Counted from the stretch's first letter, positions 1 to 13,537 are shown. The stretch is 64,000 nucleotides of DNA from Enterobacter vonholyi (GCF_008364555.1 NZ_VTUC01000007.1:62001-126000); one strand, 5' to 3'. The notes: generated by a model from the sequence alone, not told the origin. Translations and numbers: made by a program.

Positions 1-1537
1 CGCCGCTGTCGCGGAGCTTGCTGACAATTTCCACCGGCACGGTACCGAGATCTTCACCGATCACCATGCACTGATGGCGCTTGCTTTCCAGGGCCAGGAT
101 CGACAGCAGATCGTCAACCGGATACTGCACATACGCCCCGTGATCGGCCGTTTCACCGTACGGGATCCACCACAGACGCAGCACGGACATTACGTGGTCA
201 ATACGCAGCGCGCCGCAGTTCTGCATGTTAGCGCGCAGCAGGTCGATAAACGGCTCGTAGGCGCGCTCCGCCATGACGTGCGGATCCATCGGCGGCAATC
301 CCCAGTTCTGGCCCAGCGGGCCAAGGATATCCGGCGGCGCGCCGACAGAGGCTTTCAGACAGTAAAGCTCACGGTCACACCAGGTCTCCGCGCCGCCTTC
401 CGCCACGCCCACGGCCAGATCGCGGTACAGGCCAATCGGCATTTTATAGCCCTGGCTCACCTGCCAGCAGGCGGCAAACTGGCTATAAGCCAGCCACTGC
501 AGCCACAGGTAGAAGTCCACTTCATCGGCATTTTTTTTACAGAACGCTTTCACTTCAGGCCTGTCGACGCTCTGATACGCTTCGGGCCAGACCGGCCAGC
601 CCCAGCGCATTTCGTCCTCTTTTACCTGATATGCGTGCAGCGCATCGAACGCCGCCTGCCAGTACAGGCTCTCGCCCTCCTGCGTCACGAACTGGCGGAA
701 CGCCGCCATCTGCTCGTCATCGCGCTGCGAAAAGCCTTTCCACGCCAGACGCAGCGCGGCCATTTTCAGCGCCGTGACGGTGGAATAGTCCACCCAGTCG
801 GCTTCGCGCGCCTGCTTCAGCGCCTGCTGTGTGGTGCTGAGTTTCCACCACGCCTGCGCCTCTTTGCTGTTTTTGAAATCATCTAAGGCGTTAACGTCGA
901 TATAAATAACGTTCAGCCAGCGACGGGACGACGGACTATACGGGCTGGCGCTCTCCGGGTTGGCCGGATAGAGCGCGTGGATTGGGTTGAGACCGATAAA
1001 CGCGCCGCCGCGCTCGCCCACGGATGCCAGCATCTTTTTCAGATCGCCAAAATCACCGATGCCCCAGTTGCTGTCGGAACGCAGAGTGTAGAGCTGCGCG
1101 CAGGCGCCCCACAGCTTTTTGCCTTCAAGCAGCGCCTGCGGCTCGTAGCAGCGTTTTGGCGCGACGATCACCCGGCAGTGGAAACGCAGATCGTCCTGGG
1201 TGAGCGTTAAGGTGTGATACCCCTCCGGCAGCTTTGCCGGAAGGTTTAACGTTTTGCCGCCGGTGGCGTGACCTTTATGCTGATGCCCCTCTTCGGTGGT
1301 AAGAAGCCAGCTAAACTCGCCGTGCCCCTCCACCGCCAGCGGCATCTTTTTGCCTGCGGTGAATACCTTCACGTTCGGCACCGGAGCAGCCGACGCTTTC
1401 GCGTCGGTTTTGTGCATGGCATCCAGCAAACGTCTTTTGGTGTCCGCACCAATAGACTGCGGTTTGCCGTGCGCATTGATGTAACTGAGGCTAATTCCCG
1501 CCGCCTGCGCGGCACTGTCCAGACGTTTACTCTCCAT
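1..1537 (-). CDS. malQ: 4-alpha-glucanotransferase (amylomaltase), 3' end outside window
   Basis: MalQ transfers glucanosyl units between maltodextrins in the cytoplasm, releasing glucose and making chains long enough for MalP. About 512 codons are visible of a family length near 694, so the C-terminal quarter is cut off by the window edge. The ATG at 1537 gives the usual start MESKRL. A GIGDFGDL motif and the GH77 catalytic segments ALRIDHVM (nucleophile Asp) and GEDLGTVP (acid/base Glu) are visible. The gene lies 9 bases after the malP stop, so the two form the malPQ operon under MalT control. Confidence 0.97.
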   Translation of the reverse strand, partial: MESKRLDSAAQAAGISLSYINAHGKPQSIGADTKRRLLDAMHKTDAKASAAPVPNVKVFTAGKKMPLAVEGHGEFSWLLTTEEGHQHKGHATGGKTLNLPAKLPEGYHTLTLTQDDLRFHCRVIVAPKRCYEPQALLEGKKLWGACAQLYTLRSDSNWGIGDFGDLKKMLASVGERGGAFIGLNPIHALYPANPESASPYSPSSRRWLNVIYIDVNALDDFKNSKEAQAWWKLSTTQQALKQAREADWVDYSTVTALKMAALRLAWKGFSQRDDEQMAAFRQFVTQEGESLYWQAAFDALHAYQVKEDEMRWGWPVWPEAYQSVDRPEVKAFCKKNADEVDFYLWLQWLAYSQFAACWQVSQGYKMPIGLYRDLAVGVAEGGAETWCDRELYCLKASVGAPPDILGPLGQNWGLPPMDPHVMAERAYEPFIDLLRANMQNCGALRIDHVMSVLRLWWIPYGETADHGAYVQYPVDDLLSILALESKRHQCMVIGEDLGTVPVEIVSKLRDSG

Positions 1538-1546
1538 CGCGCTTCC

Positions 1547-3940
1547 TTAGCGTTTTGCCTGCCAGATACGGGCCTGATAATCACGGATTGAGCGGTCAGA
1601 GCTGAACATACCGCAGCGGGCGGTATTCAGGATGCACGCGCGGGTCCACGCTTCCTGGTCGCGATACAGCACGTCGACCTGCTTTTGCGCTTCAACGTAG
1701 GCCGTGAAGTCCGCCATTACCAGATAAGGGTCACCGCCGTGTTTGTCCATGCTGTGCAGCATCTGGTCAAACGCGTGCTTATCGCCGTCGCTGTATTTAC
1801 CGCTCTCAAGCTCCTTCAGCACCGCATCGAGGACTTTGTCTTTCTTACGCCATTTCACCGGGTCATAGCCTTTGGCCTTGATGGCTTTCACCTCTTCCAC
1901 CGTATGGCCGAAGATAAAGATGTTCTCTTCGCCCACCTTCTCGGCGATTTCGACGTTCGCCCCGTCGAGCGTGCCGACGGTCAGCGCGCCGTTCAGCGCT
2001 AGCTTCATGTTGCCGGTACCGGAGGCTTCTTTTCCTGCGGTTGAAATCTGCTCGGAGATATCCGCCGCCGGGATCAGCATTTCCGCCGCCGAGACGCAGT
2101 AGTCCGGCAGGAACACTACCTTCAACTTGTCGCCCACTTTCGGATCGCTGTTGATCGCCGCCGCCACTTTATTGATGGCGAGGATAATGTTTTTCGCCAG
2201 GTAGTAGCCCGGCGCCGCTTTCGCACCGAACAGGAACACGCGCGGCACGCGGTCGGCCTGCGGGTTCTCGCGGATCTCTTTGTACAGCGCCAGAATGTGC
2301 AGCAGGTTCAGGTGCTGGCGTTTGTACTCGTGCAGACGTTTGATCTGGATATCGAATATGGCGTTCGGGTTGATCTCAATCCCGGTACGCACTTTCACAA
2401 ACTCCGCCAGGCGAACCTTGTTCTCCAGCTTGATCGCCCGGTACTGCTCGCGGAATTTCGCGTCGTCAGCGTATTTTTCCAGGTTGATGAGCTGGTCCAG
2501 ATCGTTGGCCCACTCTTTCTTCAGGGTCTTATCCAGCAGGCCGGCCAGCAGCGGGTTGCACTGCTTGATCCAGCGACGCGGCGTGATGCCGTTGGTCACG
2601 TTGTGGAATTTGGTTGGCCACAGCTGGTGGTATTCCGGGAAGAGATCTTTGACCACCAGATCCGAGTGCAGCGCCGCCACGCCGTTCACCGCAAAGCCGC
2701 TGACCACGCACATATTCGCCATGCGCACCTGCTTATCGTGAACCACCGCCAGCTTCGCCCAGACCGCCTTGTTGCCCGGCCAGGTTTTATCCACGAGCTT
2801 TTTAAACTGGTCGTTAATTTTGTTGATGATCTGCATGTGGCGCGGCAGCAGCGTTTTCACCAGCTTCTCATCCCAGCACTCAAGCGCTTCTGGCATCAGG
2901 GTGTGGTTGGTGTAGGCAAAGGTACGGCTGGTGATGGCCCAGGCGTCATCCCAGCTCAGCTGGTGCTCGTCGATCAGCACGCGCAGCAGCTCCGGGATGG
3001 CAATGGTCGGGTGCGTGTCGTTGAGCTGAATCACTTCAAAGTCCGGCAGTTGCGCCAGCTTGCGGCCCGCCAGGTGATGGCGACGCAGAATGTCCGCCAC
3101 GGAGCAGGCGCACTGGAAGTACTGCTGCATCAGGCGAAGCTTTTTACCGGCCAGGTGGTTGTCGTTCGGATAGAGGACTTTGGTCAGCTTCTCGGCGTCG
3201 ATGCCCTGCTGCTCGGCGCGCAGGAAATCGCCGTCGTTGAATTTGGTCAGGTTAAACGGATGCGCGTGCTTCGCCTGCCACAGACGCAGCGGCTGCGCCA
3301 CGCCGTTACGGTAGCCAAGCACCGGCAGATCCCAGGCTTCGCCGGTGATGGTGAACGCCGGTTCCCAGAGACCCTGCTTTGTCACTTTCCCGCCAATGCC
3401 AACCTGTACGTCCAGCTGCGCGTTGTGGCGGAACCACGGATAGGTATTGCGATGCCAGTCGTCCGGCGCTTCCATCTGATGCCCGTCGGCAAACGACTGA
3501 CGGAACAGGCCGTACTGATAGTTCAGACCATAGCCAATCGCGGACTGGCCGACGGTCGCCATGGAGTCCAGGAAGCAGGCCGCCAGGCGTCCCAGGCCGC
3601 CGTTGCCCAGCGCCGGGTCAATCTCTTCTTCCAGCAGGTCGGTCAGGTTAATGTCGTGTTCTTTGAGGACGTCACCGACCTCCTGATACCAGCCAAGGTT
3701 CAACAGGTTGTTGCCCGTCAGACGGCCAATCAGGAATTCCATTGAAATGTAGTTTACATGGCGCTGGCCTTTTACCGGTTTTGCCAGGGGCTGAGCATCC
3801 AGCTGCTCTGCGAGCGCACCGCTCACTGCCTGCCACCACTGGTGAGGCGTCATGTCGTTTGCAGCATGAAGGCCAAAACGCTGCCACTGACGCGTCAGGG
3901 CAGCCTGGAATTGAGCTTTGTTGAAGGTAGGCTGTGACAT
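1547..3940 (-). CDS. malP: Maltodextrin phosphorylase
   Basis: A PLP-dependent GT35 enzyme that phosphorolyses maltodextrins to glucose-1-phosphate in the cytoplasm. The start MSQPTFNK at 3940 gives 797 aa, the E. coli length; an in-frame start 11 codons upstream is possible but not conserved. The PLP-lysine motif EASGTGNMK and the [13 protein letters not shown] segment typical of phosphorylases are intact. First gene of malPQ, divergent from malT across a 586-base region that holds MalT boxes. A second family member, GlgP, lies about 7 kb away but serves glycogen. Confidence 0.98.
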   Translation of the reverse strand: MSQPTFNKAQFQAALTRQWQRFGLHAANDMTPHQWWQAVSGALAEQLDAQPLAKPVKGQRHVNYISMEFLIGRLTGNNLLNLGWYQEVGDVLKEHDINLTDLLEEEIDPALGNGGLGRLAACFLDSMATVGQSAIGYGLNYQYGLFRQSFADGHQMEAPDDWHRNTYPWFRHNAQLDVQVGIGGKVTKQGLWEPAFTITGEAWDLPVLGYRNGVAQPLRLWQAKHAHPFNLTKFNDGDFLRAEQQGIDAEKLTKVLYPNDNHLAGKKLRLMQQYFQCACSVADILRRHHLAGRKLAQLPDFEVIQLNDTHPTIAIPELLRVLIDEHQLSWDDAWAITSRTFAYTNHTLMPEALECWDEKLVKTLLPRHMQIINKINDQFKKLVDKTWPGNKAVWAKLAVVHDKQVRMANMCVVSGFAVNGVAALHSDLVVKDLFPEYHQLWPTKFHNVTNGITPRRWIKQCNPLLAGLLDKTLKKEWANDLDQLINLEKYADDAKFREQYRAIKLENKVRLAEFVKVRTGIEINPNAIFDIQIKRLHEYKRQHLNLLHILALYKEIRENPQADRVPRVFLFGAKAAPGYYLAKNIILAINKVAAAINSDPKVGDKLKVVFLPDYCVSAAEMLIPAADISEQISTAGKEASGTGNMKLALNGALTVGTLDGANVEIAEKVGEENIFIFGHTVEEVKAIKAKGYDPVKWRKKDKVLDAVLKELESGKYSDGDKHAFDQMLHSMDKHGGDPYLVMADFTAYVEAQKQVDVLYRDQEAWTRACILNTARCGMFSSDRSIRDYQARIWQAKR

Positions 3941-3999
3941 AGGGGATCGGCATCCTTTAGAAAGAAAACACAAGTTGGCGCTAGTGTGCCTGGCTCATT

Positions 4000-4053
4000 T
4001 CCCCTCTTCCTCCTCCTGTGGGGGATTAGACAGGGAGGAGTAGCGGGGATGAG
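4000..4053 (-). promoter_or_regulatory. MalT-box cluster of the malPQ promoter
   Basis: Several G-rich MalT-box-like hexamers cluster upstream of malP. On the plus strand they are GGGGATTA (4021-4028), GGGAGGAG (4033-4040) and GGGGATGAG (4045-4053); on the minus strand there is GGAGGAGGAA near 4006-4017. This order resembles the E. coli malPQ promoter, where maltotriose-bound MalT activates transcription. TGTGA at 4062-4066 with a poor second half (CCACT) is a weak CRP-like site. I see nothing else recognisable between 4082 and 4385. Confidence 0.75.
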
Positions 4054-4387
4054 CATAAAAGTGTGATCGAGGCCACTCTCAGAGCATAGTTCGAGTGTGC
4101 CCGTAAGATAAAAAAGTAACCCGGGAGAATGTCAAAGAAATGAAATGCAGTTTTGGGTGAAATTAAAACGTTCTGAAATGATTACTTACGTAGAATAATA
4201 ATTTAGCCATCGGGTTGCACCTCAGGAGACTATTACTCTCACTCAACTTTACCCGCACTTTATTAAATTTGACGTCACTATACCTTTCTGAAACCAGTTT
4301 CAGCGCAGCGGCAATGTATCCAGACAAACCAGCTGTGACGCGGCGTTAAACCCCTTCTGAGAAAGTTCCAACATTTGCCTGAATGTT

Positions 4388-4470
4388 TTGTGACAGAGTG
4401 CAAATTCAGAGCCACAAAACCCAGACATAACTTGCAATAGTTCTCTTTCTGTTCGACCTTATATCCTATT
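4388..4470 (+). promoter_or_regulatory. malT promoter with CRP site
   Basis: TGTGACAGAGTGCAAATT (4389-4406) corresponds to the CRP site of E. coli malT, centred about 70 bases before the expected start. A TTATAT -10-like element lies at 4459-4464. It is followed by an AT-rich leader ending in the conserved CACAGTGAAGTG just before the ATG. This implies cAMP-CRP control of malT and so of the maltose regulon. The -35 element is poor, as expected for a CRP-dependent promoter. Confidence 0.75.
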
Positions 4471-4472
4471 AA

Positions 4473-7232
<2,760 letters not shown>

Positions 7233-7248
7233 GTTTGTGCGGCCTGAC

Positions 7249-7283
7249 GCCCTCACCCCGGCCCTCTCCCACAGGGAGAGGGA
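7249..7283. repeat. Dispersed hairpin repeat, copy 1 (malT/glpR junction)
   Basis: A perfect 9-bp hairpin: CCCTCTCCC (7262-7270), ACA loop, GGGAGAGGG (7274-7282), preceded by the conserved flank GCCCTCACCCCGG. Three more copies are in this window. It sits between the convergent genes malT and glpR, with no U-rich tract. Confidence 0.85.
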
Positions 7284-7293
7284 GAACGGCTTT

Positions 7294-8052
7294 TCAACAC
7301 AACTCTAACTGCAAATTATTATCTTTAATTACCTGCATCACGCCCGCCGGCGGCATCACGTCGGTATAGACCGCATCCACCATGCTGATGCTGCCCATGT
7401 TCACCATCGCGTTACGGCCAAACTTGGAATGATCCACCACCAGCATCACGTGGCGTGAATTTTCAATAATCGCGCGCTTGGTGCGCACCTCGTGGTAATC
7501 AAACTCCAGCAGCGAGCCGTCGCTGTCGATACCGCTTATCCCCAGAATGCCGAAGTCGAGGCGGAACTGCGAGATAAAGTCGAGGGTGGCTTCGCCGATA
7601 ATTCCGCCGTCGCGGCTGCGCAGCTCGCCGCCCGCGAGGATGATGCGGAAGTCGTCTTTCTGCATCAGGGTATTGGCCACGTTCAGGTTGTTGGTGACCA
7701 CGCGCAGGTTCTCGTGATCCAGCAGCGCATGGGCGACCGCTTCCGGCGTGGTGCCGATATCAATAAACAGCGTCGCGCCGTTCGGGATCTGGCTGGCGAC
7801 CTTGCGGGCAATGCGCTCTTTCTCTGCCGTCTGCGTGGCTTTACGGTCATGCCAGGAGGTGTTGACCGAGCTGGACGGCAGCGCCGCGCCGCCGTGGTGG
7901 CGAAGAATACGGTTCTGATCGGCCAGGTCGTTCAGGTCACGACGGATGGTTTGTGGGCTGACGGCAAACTGCTCCACCAGCTCTTCGGTGCTGACGTATC
8001 CCTGTTTTTTTACCAGTTCGATAATGGCGTCATGACGTTGTGTTTGTTTCAT
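7294..8052 (-). CDS. glpR: Glycerol-3-phosphate regulon repressor
   Basis: A DeoR-family repressor released by glycerol-3-phosphate; it controls glpD, glpFK, glpTQ and glpABC. The ATG at 8052 (MKQTQRH) gives 252 aa and has an AGGGA sequence 6 bases upstream; a TTG one codon earlier is less likely. An N-terminal HTH (VSTEELVEQFAVSPQTIRRD, about residues 19-38) is followed by the DeoR sugar-phosphate-binding domain with DIGTTPEAVA. The frame is intact, unlike the frameshifted glpR of reference K-12 MG1655. Third gene of glpEGR. Confidence 0.97.
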   Translation of the reverse strand: MKQTQRHDAIIELVKKQGYVSTEELVEQFAVSPQTIRRDLNDLADQNRILRHHGGAALPSSSVNTSWHDRKATQTAEKERIARKVASQIPNGATLFIDIGTTPEAVAHALLDHENLRVVTNNLNVANTLMQKDDFRIILAGGELRSRDGGIIGEATLDFISQFRLDFGILGISGIDSDGSLLEFDYHEVRTKRAIIENSRHVMLVVDHSKFGRNAMVNMGSISMVDAVYTDVMPPAGVMQVIKDNNLQLELC

Positions 8053-8068
8053 CAATTATCCCTGAGAA

Positions 8069-8899
8069 TTATGTTCGTTTTCGCGCATGGAGCGTGTCGG
8101 CAAAGGCCATCGCCAGCCCCACGGCCAGCCCGGCGACGTGCGCACCGTTGGCGATAGACATACCAAACAGATCAAACCATCCGGCAATTAGCCATATTAA
8201 CGCAAAGGTTATCAATCCGCGTTGCAGATAGATGCCGCTTTGCGGATCGCGCTCCCCGCGAAGCCAGACGTAGCCCATCAGGGCATATACGACACCCGAC
8301 AGCCCGCCGAACCACGGCCCGCTGAACTTGTGCTGTACGTAGCCGCTCAACAGCGCGCTGATGATGGTGATAACGATCAGCTTGCCGCTGCCCAGACGCT
8401 TTTCAACGGCACCGCCGAGATACCACCACCAGAGCAGGTTAAAGAGGATATGCATCACCGAGAAATGCATCAGCGCGTGGCTAAAGTAGCGCCAGACGTC
8501 AAACTCAAGAGACGGGTCATAGGGCCACGCCAGGGCAATCATTACGCTCTGGTCGCCGACCACGTTCATGATAATGAAGACGATGATGCAGGCCGCCATC
8601 AGCAGCAGCGTAAACGGGCCCGCGCGCTCGCGAATGGTGGCGAGGAAAGGAAAGCGGCTGTAGTGCAATCCGCTGCCGGTCTGGCCGGACTGCCAGCTGG
8701 CCGCCAGATAGCGCGGGTCGCCAGGGTTCTCAAGAAAACGCGCCAGCTCCTCGTTTACCCGTCCGGCCTGGCTCTCATCGGCCAGCCAGACGTCGGTCTG
8801 CGTATGTTGTTGAATAGTCAGAATAACACCCTGCGTCGCCATATAGTCGACAAACGCCTGGGCGACACGCGGGTTAGTAAAAGAGGTGATCATCAACAT
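8069..8899 (-). CDS. glpG: Rhomboid intramembrane serine protease
   Basis: GlpG cleaves transmembrane substrates within the inner membrane. The start MLMITSF at 8899 gives 276 aa, exactly the E. coli length, so residue numbers transfer. The catalytic Ser is in [11 protein letters not shown] (S201) and the His in ANGAHVAGL (H254). A cytoplasmic N-terminal domain (about 1-90) precedes six membrane segments. An in-frame start nine codons upstream is unlikely. The stop is 16 bases before glpR; the grouping with glpR is conserved in enterics without a clear role in glycerol metabolism. Confidence 0.97.
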   Translation of the reverse strand: MLMITSFTNPRVAQAFVDYMATQGVILTIQQHTQTDVWLADESQAGRVNEELARFLENPGDPRYLAASWQSGQTGSGLHYSRFPFLATIRERAGPFTLLLMAACIIVFIIMNVVGDQSVMIALAWPYDPSLEFDVWRYFSHALMHFSVMHILFNLLWWWYLGGAVEKRLGSGKLIVITIISALLSGYVQHKFSGPWFGGLSGVVYALMGYVWLRGERDPQSGIYLQRGLITFALIWLIAGWFDLFGMSIANGAHVAGLAVGLAMAFADTLHARKRT

Positions 8900-8946
8900 G
8901 GGCAGCGGTCGCTTATTTCCACACAAAAGAGGACAGTATAGCGGGA

Positions 8947-9279
8947 TCAGCGCTCAAAAGCGTATTCCACTTCCGCCGGGAAATGACGATGCCAGGCATC
9001 GAAACCGCCGTCGACGCTGTAAACCGCGTCGTAACCCTGCTGAAGCAGATACTGCGCCGCGCCTTTGCTGCTGTTGCCGTGGTAGCACATGACCATCACC
9101 GGCGTGTCGAAGTCGTTATCGCGCATAAACGCGCCCAGCGTGTCGTTGGTGAGATGGAACGCGCCCGGCGTATGGCCCATCGCAAAACTCTGCGGATCGC
9201 GGATGTCCACCAGCACCGCTTTTCCCTGGTGCATCTTCTGGTGGGCTTCTTCTACGTTAATACATTCAAACTGATCCAT
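8947..9279 (-). CDS. glpE: Thiosulfate sulfurtransferase (single-domain rhodanese)
   Basis: A rhodanese that transfers sulfane sulfur from thiosulfate to cyanide or thioredoxin-like acceptors. The 110 aa are two more than in E. coli. The active-site loop MCYHGNSS places the catalytic cysteine at residue 65, as in E. coli, and VDIRD is the typical rhodanese motif. First gene of glpEGR, divergent from glpD across 188 bases. Confidence 0.96.
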   Translation of the reverse strand: MDQFECINVEEAHQKMHQGKAVLVDIRDPQSFAMGHTPGAFHLTNDTLGAFMRDNDFDTPVMVMCYHGNSSKGAAQYLLQQGYDAVYSVDGGFDAWHRHFPAEVEYAFER

Positions 9280-9389
9280 GGTGTTCTCTTTACAGTGGTC
9301 AACGACAAGATTTTACCCCGTAGTGTACGTCCTGGCGGCGGGTAAACGCCATTATGTTATCCATATCACTCTAAATTGTTTTTTTGATG

Positions 9390-9435
9390 TTACCAAAAGC
9401 GCGTTCCTTTGCTATTATGAGCGATATCGAACATT
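9390..9435 (+). promoter_or_regulatory. glpD promoter overlapped by a GlpR operator
   Basis: TTACCA (9390-9395) and TATTAT (9413-9418), 17 bases apart, form a reasonable sigma-70 promoter. A near-palindrome ATGAGCGATATCGAACAT (9417-9434) matches the GlpR operator pattern ATGTTCG-WTAW-CGAACAT, with two mismatches in the left arm. It covers the -10 and start region, as expected for repression of glpD by the adjacent glpR product. Confidence 0.8.
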
Positions 9436-9467
9436 TCTGAGCTTTAACGAAAGTGCATGAGGGTGTT

Positions 9468-10976
9468 ATGGAAACCAAAGATCTGATTGTGATAGGCGGT
9501 GGCATCAACGGTGCCGGTATTGCGGTCGATGCCGCAGGACGCGGTTTGTCCGTACTGATGCTGGAAGCTAACGATCTCGCCTGCGCGACGTCGTCCGCCA
9601 GCTCCAAACTGATTCACGGTGGCCTGCGCTACCTGGAACACTACGAATTCCGCCTGGTCAGTGAAGCACTGGCCGAACGTGAAGTGCTGCTGAAAATGGC
9701 CCCGCATCTGGCGATTCCGATGCGCTTCCGGCTGCCCCATCGCCCGCATCTGCGTCCGGCGTGGATGATCCGAATCGGTCTGTTTATGTACGATCATCTG
9801 GGTAAACGCACCAGCCTCCCGGGTTCGAAAGGGTTGCGTTTTGGCTCAGAATCGGTCCTTAAGCCGGAAATCGTGCGCGGATTCGAATATTCCGACTGCT
9901 GGGTGGATGATGCCCGCCTGGTACTGGCGAATGCGCAGATGGTTGAGAAGAAAGGTGGCGAGGTGAAAACCCGCACCCGCGCAACCGCTGCCCGTCGTGA
10001 AAATGGCCTGTGGATTGTGGAAGCGGAAGACATTGATACCGGCGAGAAATTCAGCTGGAAAGCGCGCGGCCTGGTGAACGCTACCGGCCCGTGGGTGAAG
10101 CAGTTCTTCGACGACGGCATGCATCTGCCTTCTCCATACGGCATTCGCCTGATCAAGGGCAGCCACATTGTGGTGCCGCGCGTGCATACCCAGAAGCAGG
10201 CTTACATCCTGCAGAACGAAGACAAGCGCATCGTGTTTGTGATCCCGTGGATGGACGAGTTTTCGATCATCGGTACCACCGACGTGGAGTACAAAGGCGA
10301 TCCGAAGAACGTCGAGATCGACGAGAGCGAAGTGAACTACCTGCTCAAAGTGTATAACGCGCACTTTAAGAAACAGCTGTCGCGCGACGACGTTGTATGG
10401 ACCTACTCCGGCGTGCGTCCGCTGTGCGATGACGAGTCTGACTCACCGCAGGCCATTACCCGCGACTATACGCTCGATATTCACGACGTTGACGGTCAGG
10501 CGCCGCTGCTTTCCGTGTTTGGCGGTAAGCTCACCACCTACCGCAAGCTGGCCGAGCACGCGCTGGAAAAACTGGCGCCGTACTATAAAGGCATTGGCCC
10601 GGCATGGACCAAGGGCGCGGTATTGCCCGGCGGTGATATCGGCGATAACCGCGATGATTACGCCGCGAAGCTGCGCCGTCGGTTCCCGTTCATCACCGAA
10701 GGAATGGCGCGCCACTATGCCCGCACCTACGGCAGTAATACCGAGCTGATTCTGGGCGATGCGAAGGACATTGCGGATCTGGGCGAGCATTTCGGCCACG
10801 AGCTGTACGAAGCCGAACTGCGTTACCTGGTTGAGCACGAGTGGGTGCGTCGTCTGGACGATGCTATCTGGCGTCGTACCAAAGAAGGGATGTGGCTCAA
10901 CGCCGAGCAGCAGTCTCGCGTGGCGCAGTGGTTACTGCAAAATGTGGGGAAGCGTGAGCTGTCGCTGGCATCGTAA
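9468..10976 (+). CDS. glpD: Aerobic glycerol-3-phosphate dehydrogenase
   Basis: A peripheral inner-membrane FAD enzyme that oxidises sn-glycerol-3-phosphate to dihydroxyacetone phosphate and passes electrons to quinone. The start METKDL at 9468 gives 502 aa (E. coli 501); the in-frame ATG five codons earlier is not conserved. The FAD dinucleotide-binding motif GGGINGAGIA is at the N-terminus, with the conserved SSKLIHGGLRYLE segment following. Divergent from glpEGR and probably repressed by GlpR at the operator over its promoter. Confidence 0.98.
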   Translation: METKDLIVIGGGINGAGIAVDAAGRGLSVLMLEANDLACATSSASSKLIHGGLRYLEHYEFRLVSEALAEREVLLKMAPHLAIPMRFRLPHRPHLRPAWMIRIGLFMYDHLGKRTSLPGSKGLRFGSESVLKPEIVRGFEYSDCWVDDARLVLANAQMVEKKGGEVKTRTRATAARRENGLWIVEAEDIDTGEKFSWKARGLVNATGPWVKQFFDDGMHLPSPYGIRLIKGSHIVVPRVHTQKQAYILQNEDKRIVFVIPWMDEFSIIGTTDVEYKGDPKNVEIDESEVNYLLKVYNAHFKKQLSRDDVVWTYSGVRPLCDDESDSPQAITRDYTLDIHDVDGQAPLLSVFGGKLTTYRKLAEHALEKLAPYYKGIGPAWTKGAVLPGGDIGDNRDDYAAKLRRRFPFITEGMARHYARTYGSNTELILGDAKDIADLGEHFGHELYEAELRYLVEHEWVRRLDDAIWRRTKEGMWLNAEQQSRVAQWLLQNVGKRELSLAS

Positions 10977-10995
10977 TACGACTGGTGCGGACTGA

Positions 10996-11031
10996 TGCCC
11001 TCACCCTGCCCCTCTCCCACAGGGAGAGGGA
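10996..11031. repeat. Dispersed hairpin repeat, copy 2 (glpD/glgP junction)
   Basis: The same unit as at 7249: CCCTCTCCC (11010-11018), ACA, GGGAGAGGG (11022-11030), flanked by GCCCTCACCCTG. It lies between the convergent genes glpD and glgP, just before an intrinsic terminator. Confidence 0.85.
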
Positions 11032-11040
11032 ACAAACACT

Positions 11041-11070
11041 AAAAACGGCAACCGAGGTTGCCGTTTTGCT
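11041..11070. terminator. Bidirectional intrinsic terminator (glpD / glgBXCAP)
   Basis: A 12-bp stem (AAAACGGCAACC / GGTTGCCGTTTT, 11042-11067) with a two-base loop, an A-run on one side and a T-rich run on the other. It ends one base before the glgP stop codon, so it can terminate glpD on the plus strand and the glg operon on the minus strand. Confidence 0.9.
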
Positions 11071-11071
11071 T

Positions 11072-13519
11072 TTATAGCCTCACCGGATCAATATGCCAGA
11101 TCGTCTCGGCATACTCCTTGATGGTCCTGTCTGACGAGAAATAGCCCATATTGGCGATGTTGTACATCGCGGCGCTGGTCCACTTCTCCGGCTGGCGATA
11201 AAGTTCGTCCACCTTATCCTGACAGTCCACGTAGCTGCGATAATCCGCCAGCACCTGGTAGTGATCGCCAAAGTTAATCAGCGAATCCACCAGATCGCGG
11301 TAGCGGCTAGGTTCATCAGGGCTAAACACGCCGGTCGCGATCTGCGTCAGCACCTGACGCAACTCTTCATCCTCTTCGTAATATTGACGCGGCGAGTAGC
11401 CTTTCCTGCGCAGCGCCTCCACCTCTTCCGTCGTATTACCGAAGATAAAGATATTCTCATCGCCCACGTGCTCCAGCATCTCGACGTTCGCCCCGTCCAG
11501 CGTGCCGATGGTCAGCGCGCCGTTGAGGGCAAACTTCATGTTACTGGTACCGGATGCCTCCGTTCCCGCCGTGGAAATCTGTTCAGAGAGATCCGCCGCC
11601 GGGATGATTAGCTGCGCCAGGCTGACGCTGTAGTTCGGAATGAACACCACCTTCAGCTTGTCGCCAATGTCCGGATCCTGGTTAACCACCTTCGCCACGT
11701 CGTTGATGAGATGAATAATGTGCTTCGCCATGTAGTAGGCGGAAGCCGCCTTACCGGCGAAGATCTTCACGCGCGGCACCCATTCAGCCGTCGGATCGGC
11801 CTTGATGCGGTTGTAATGGGTGATCACGTGCAGCACGTTCATCAGCTGACGCTTGTATTCATGGATGCGTTTGATCTGAACGTCAAACAGCGCTTTCGGG
11901 TTTGCGACCACGTAGAGGTGCATCGCCAGCCAGACCGCCAGACGCTTTTTGTTCAGCAGCTTGGCTTCGCGCACGGCTTTGTTCACCGTCGGGAAATCAA
12001 TATGCTGTTCCAGCTCGCTCAGCTGGCTCAAATCGGTACGCCAGGTGCGGCCGATATTCTCGTCCAGTACCTCAGAGAGCGGCTGGTTGGCCAGCGCCAG
12101 CCAGCGGCGCGGCGTGACGCCGTTGGTCACGTTGCAGAACCGCGTCGGGAAGATCTTCGCGAAGTCCGCAAACAGCGACTGCACCATCAGATTCGAGTGG
12201 AGCTCGGACACGCCGTTGACCTTGTGGCTGATGACAACCGCCAGCCAGGCCATGCGCACGCGACGACCGTTCGACTCATCAATGATGGACGCGCGGCTCA
12301 GCAGGCCGGTATCGTTCGGGTACTGCTCCTGCAGCGTCTTGAGGAAGTAGTCGTTAATCTCAAAGATAATCTGCAGATGGCGCGGCAGGATTTTGCCGAG
12401 CATGTCCACCGGCCACGTCTCCAGCGCTTCGCTCATCAGCGTGTGGTTGGTGTAGGAGAATACCTGACAGGTCACCTCAAAGGCGTCATCCCAGCTGAAC
12501 TTATGCTCGTCGATCAGCAGGCGCATCAGCTCCGGAATAGAGAGCACCGGGTGGGTGTCATTAAGGTGGATCGCGGTTTTCTCCGCCAGGTTGGCGTAGG
12601 TTTTGTGCAACTGATGGTGGCGGCTGAGGATGTCCTGAATGGTCGCCGAAACGAGGAAATACTCCTGACGCAGGCGCAGCTCGCGACCCGAGTAGGTCGA
12701 GTCATCCGGGTACAGCACGCGGGACACGTTCTCGGAGTGGTTTTTATCCTCCACCGCCGCGAAGTAGTCACCCTGGTTAAATTTCCCGAGGTTAATTTCG
12801 CTACTGGCCTGGGCACTCCACAGGCGCAGCGTGTTGGTGGCGTCGGTGTCGTAGCCGGGGATAATCTGGTCGTAGGCCACGGCCAGGATCTCTTCCGTTT
12901 CCACCCAGCGGGATTTTTTCCCTTCCTGCTGGATACGCCCGCCAAAGCGCACCTTGTAGCGCGTGTTGTGGCGCTTGAACTCCCACGGGTTGCCGTACTC
13001 CAGCCAGTAGTCCGGCGACTCTTTCTGACGCCCGTCGACGATGTTCTGTTTGAACATACCGTAGTCGTAGCGAATACCGTAGCCGCGGCCCGGCAGCGCC
13101 AGCGTCGCCAGCGAGTCGAGGAAGCAGGCGGCGAGACGCCCCAGACCGCCGTTGCCGAGGCCCGGGTCGTTCTCTTCGTCGATCAGTTCTTCTAAATCTA
13201 ACCCCATCTCTTCGAGTGCGGTTTTGACATCGTCATAAATACCGAGCGACAGCAGCGCGTTGGACAGCGTGCGGCCAATCAAAAATTCCATCGACAGGTA
13301 GTAAACCTGACGCGTCTCCTGCGAGAGCTGGGCGCGGTTTGAGCGCAGCCAGCGTTCAACTAAGCGGTCACGCACGGCAAACAGGGTGGCGTTCAGCCAC
13401 TCGTGCTTGTTGGCAATAACCGGATCTTTCCCGATGGTGAACATCAGCTTGTAGGCGATGGAGTGCTTTAACGCCTCAACGCTGAGCGTGGGTGAAGAGT
13501 AGCTAAATGGAGCGTTCAT
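11072..13519 (-). CDS. glgP: Glycogen phosphorylase
   Basis: A PLP-dependent GT35 enzyme that releases glucose-1-phosphate from glycogen chain ends. The 815 aa equal the E. coli length, starting [10 protein letters not shown]. The PLP-lysine motif EASGTSNMK and the segment [13 protein letters not shown] are intact. Last gene of glgBXCAP, 18 bases after the glgA stop. It differs from MalP in N-terminal length and in its glycogen context. Confidence 0.98.
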   Translation of the reverse strand: MNAPFSYSSPTLSVEALKHSIAYKLMFTIGKDPVIANKHEWLNATLFAVRDRLVERWLRSNRAQLSQETRQVYYLSMEFLIGRTLSNALLSLGIYDDVKTALEEMGLDLEELIDEENDPGLGNGGLGRLAACFLDSLATLALPGRGYGIRYDYGMFKQNIVDGRQKESPDYWLEYGNPWEFKRHNTRYKVRFGGRIQQEGKKSRWVETEEILAVAYDQIIPGYDTDATNTLRLWSAQASSEINLGKFNQGDYFAAVEDKNHSENVSRVLYPDDSTYSGRELRLRQEYFLVSATIQDILSRHHQLHKTYANLAEKTAIHLNDTHPVLSIPELMRLLIDEHKFSWDDAFEVTCQVFSYTNHTLMSEALETWPVDMLGKILPRHLQIIFEINDYFLKTLQEQYPNDTGLLSRASIIDESNGRRVRMAWLAVVISHKVNGVSELHSNLMVQSLFADFAKIFPTRFCNVTNGVTPRRWLALANQPLSEVLDENIGRTWRTDLSQLSELEQHIDFPTVNKAVREAKLLNKKRLAVWLAMHLYVVANPKALFDVQIKRIHEYKRQLMNVLHVITHYNRIKADPTAEWVPRVKIFAGKAASAYYMAKHIIHLINDVAKVVNQDPDIGDKLKVVFIPNYSVSLAQLIIPAADLSEQISTAGTEASGTSNMKFALNGALTIGTLDGANVEMLEHVGDENIFIFGNTTEEVEALRRKGYSPRQYYEEDEELRQVLTQIATGVFSPDEPSRYRDLVDSLINFGDHYQVLADYRSYVDCQDKVDELYRQPEKWTSAAMYNIANMGYFSSDRTIKEYAETIWHIDPVRL

Positions 13520-13537
13520 ATCAGTAACTTCGCCTCG

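Noticed and set aside
2297-3745. 482-codon open frame opposite malP (and similar long frames opposite glgP, glgX and arnA)
   Set aside because: These mirror the codon pattern of well-supported genes on the other strand, lack family motifs, and have the Val/Gln/His-rich composition usual for antisense frames in GC-rich enterobacterial genes.
4062-4077. CRP site for malPQ
   Set aside because: Only the left half TGTGA fits; the right half CCACT is poor, and malPQ in E. coli depends on MalT with CRP acting through malT.
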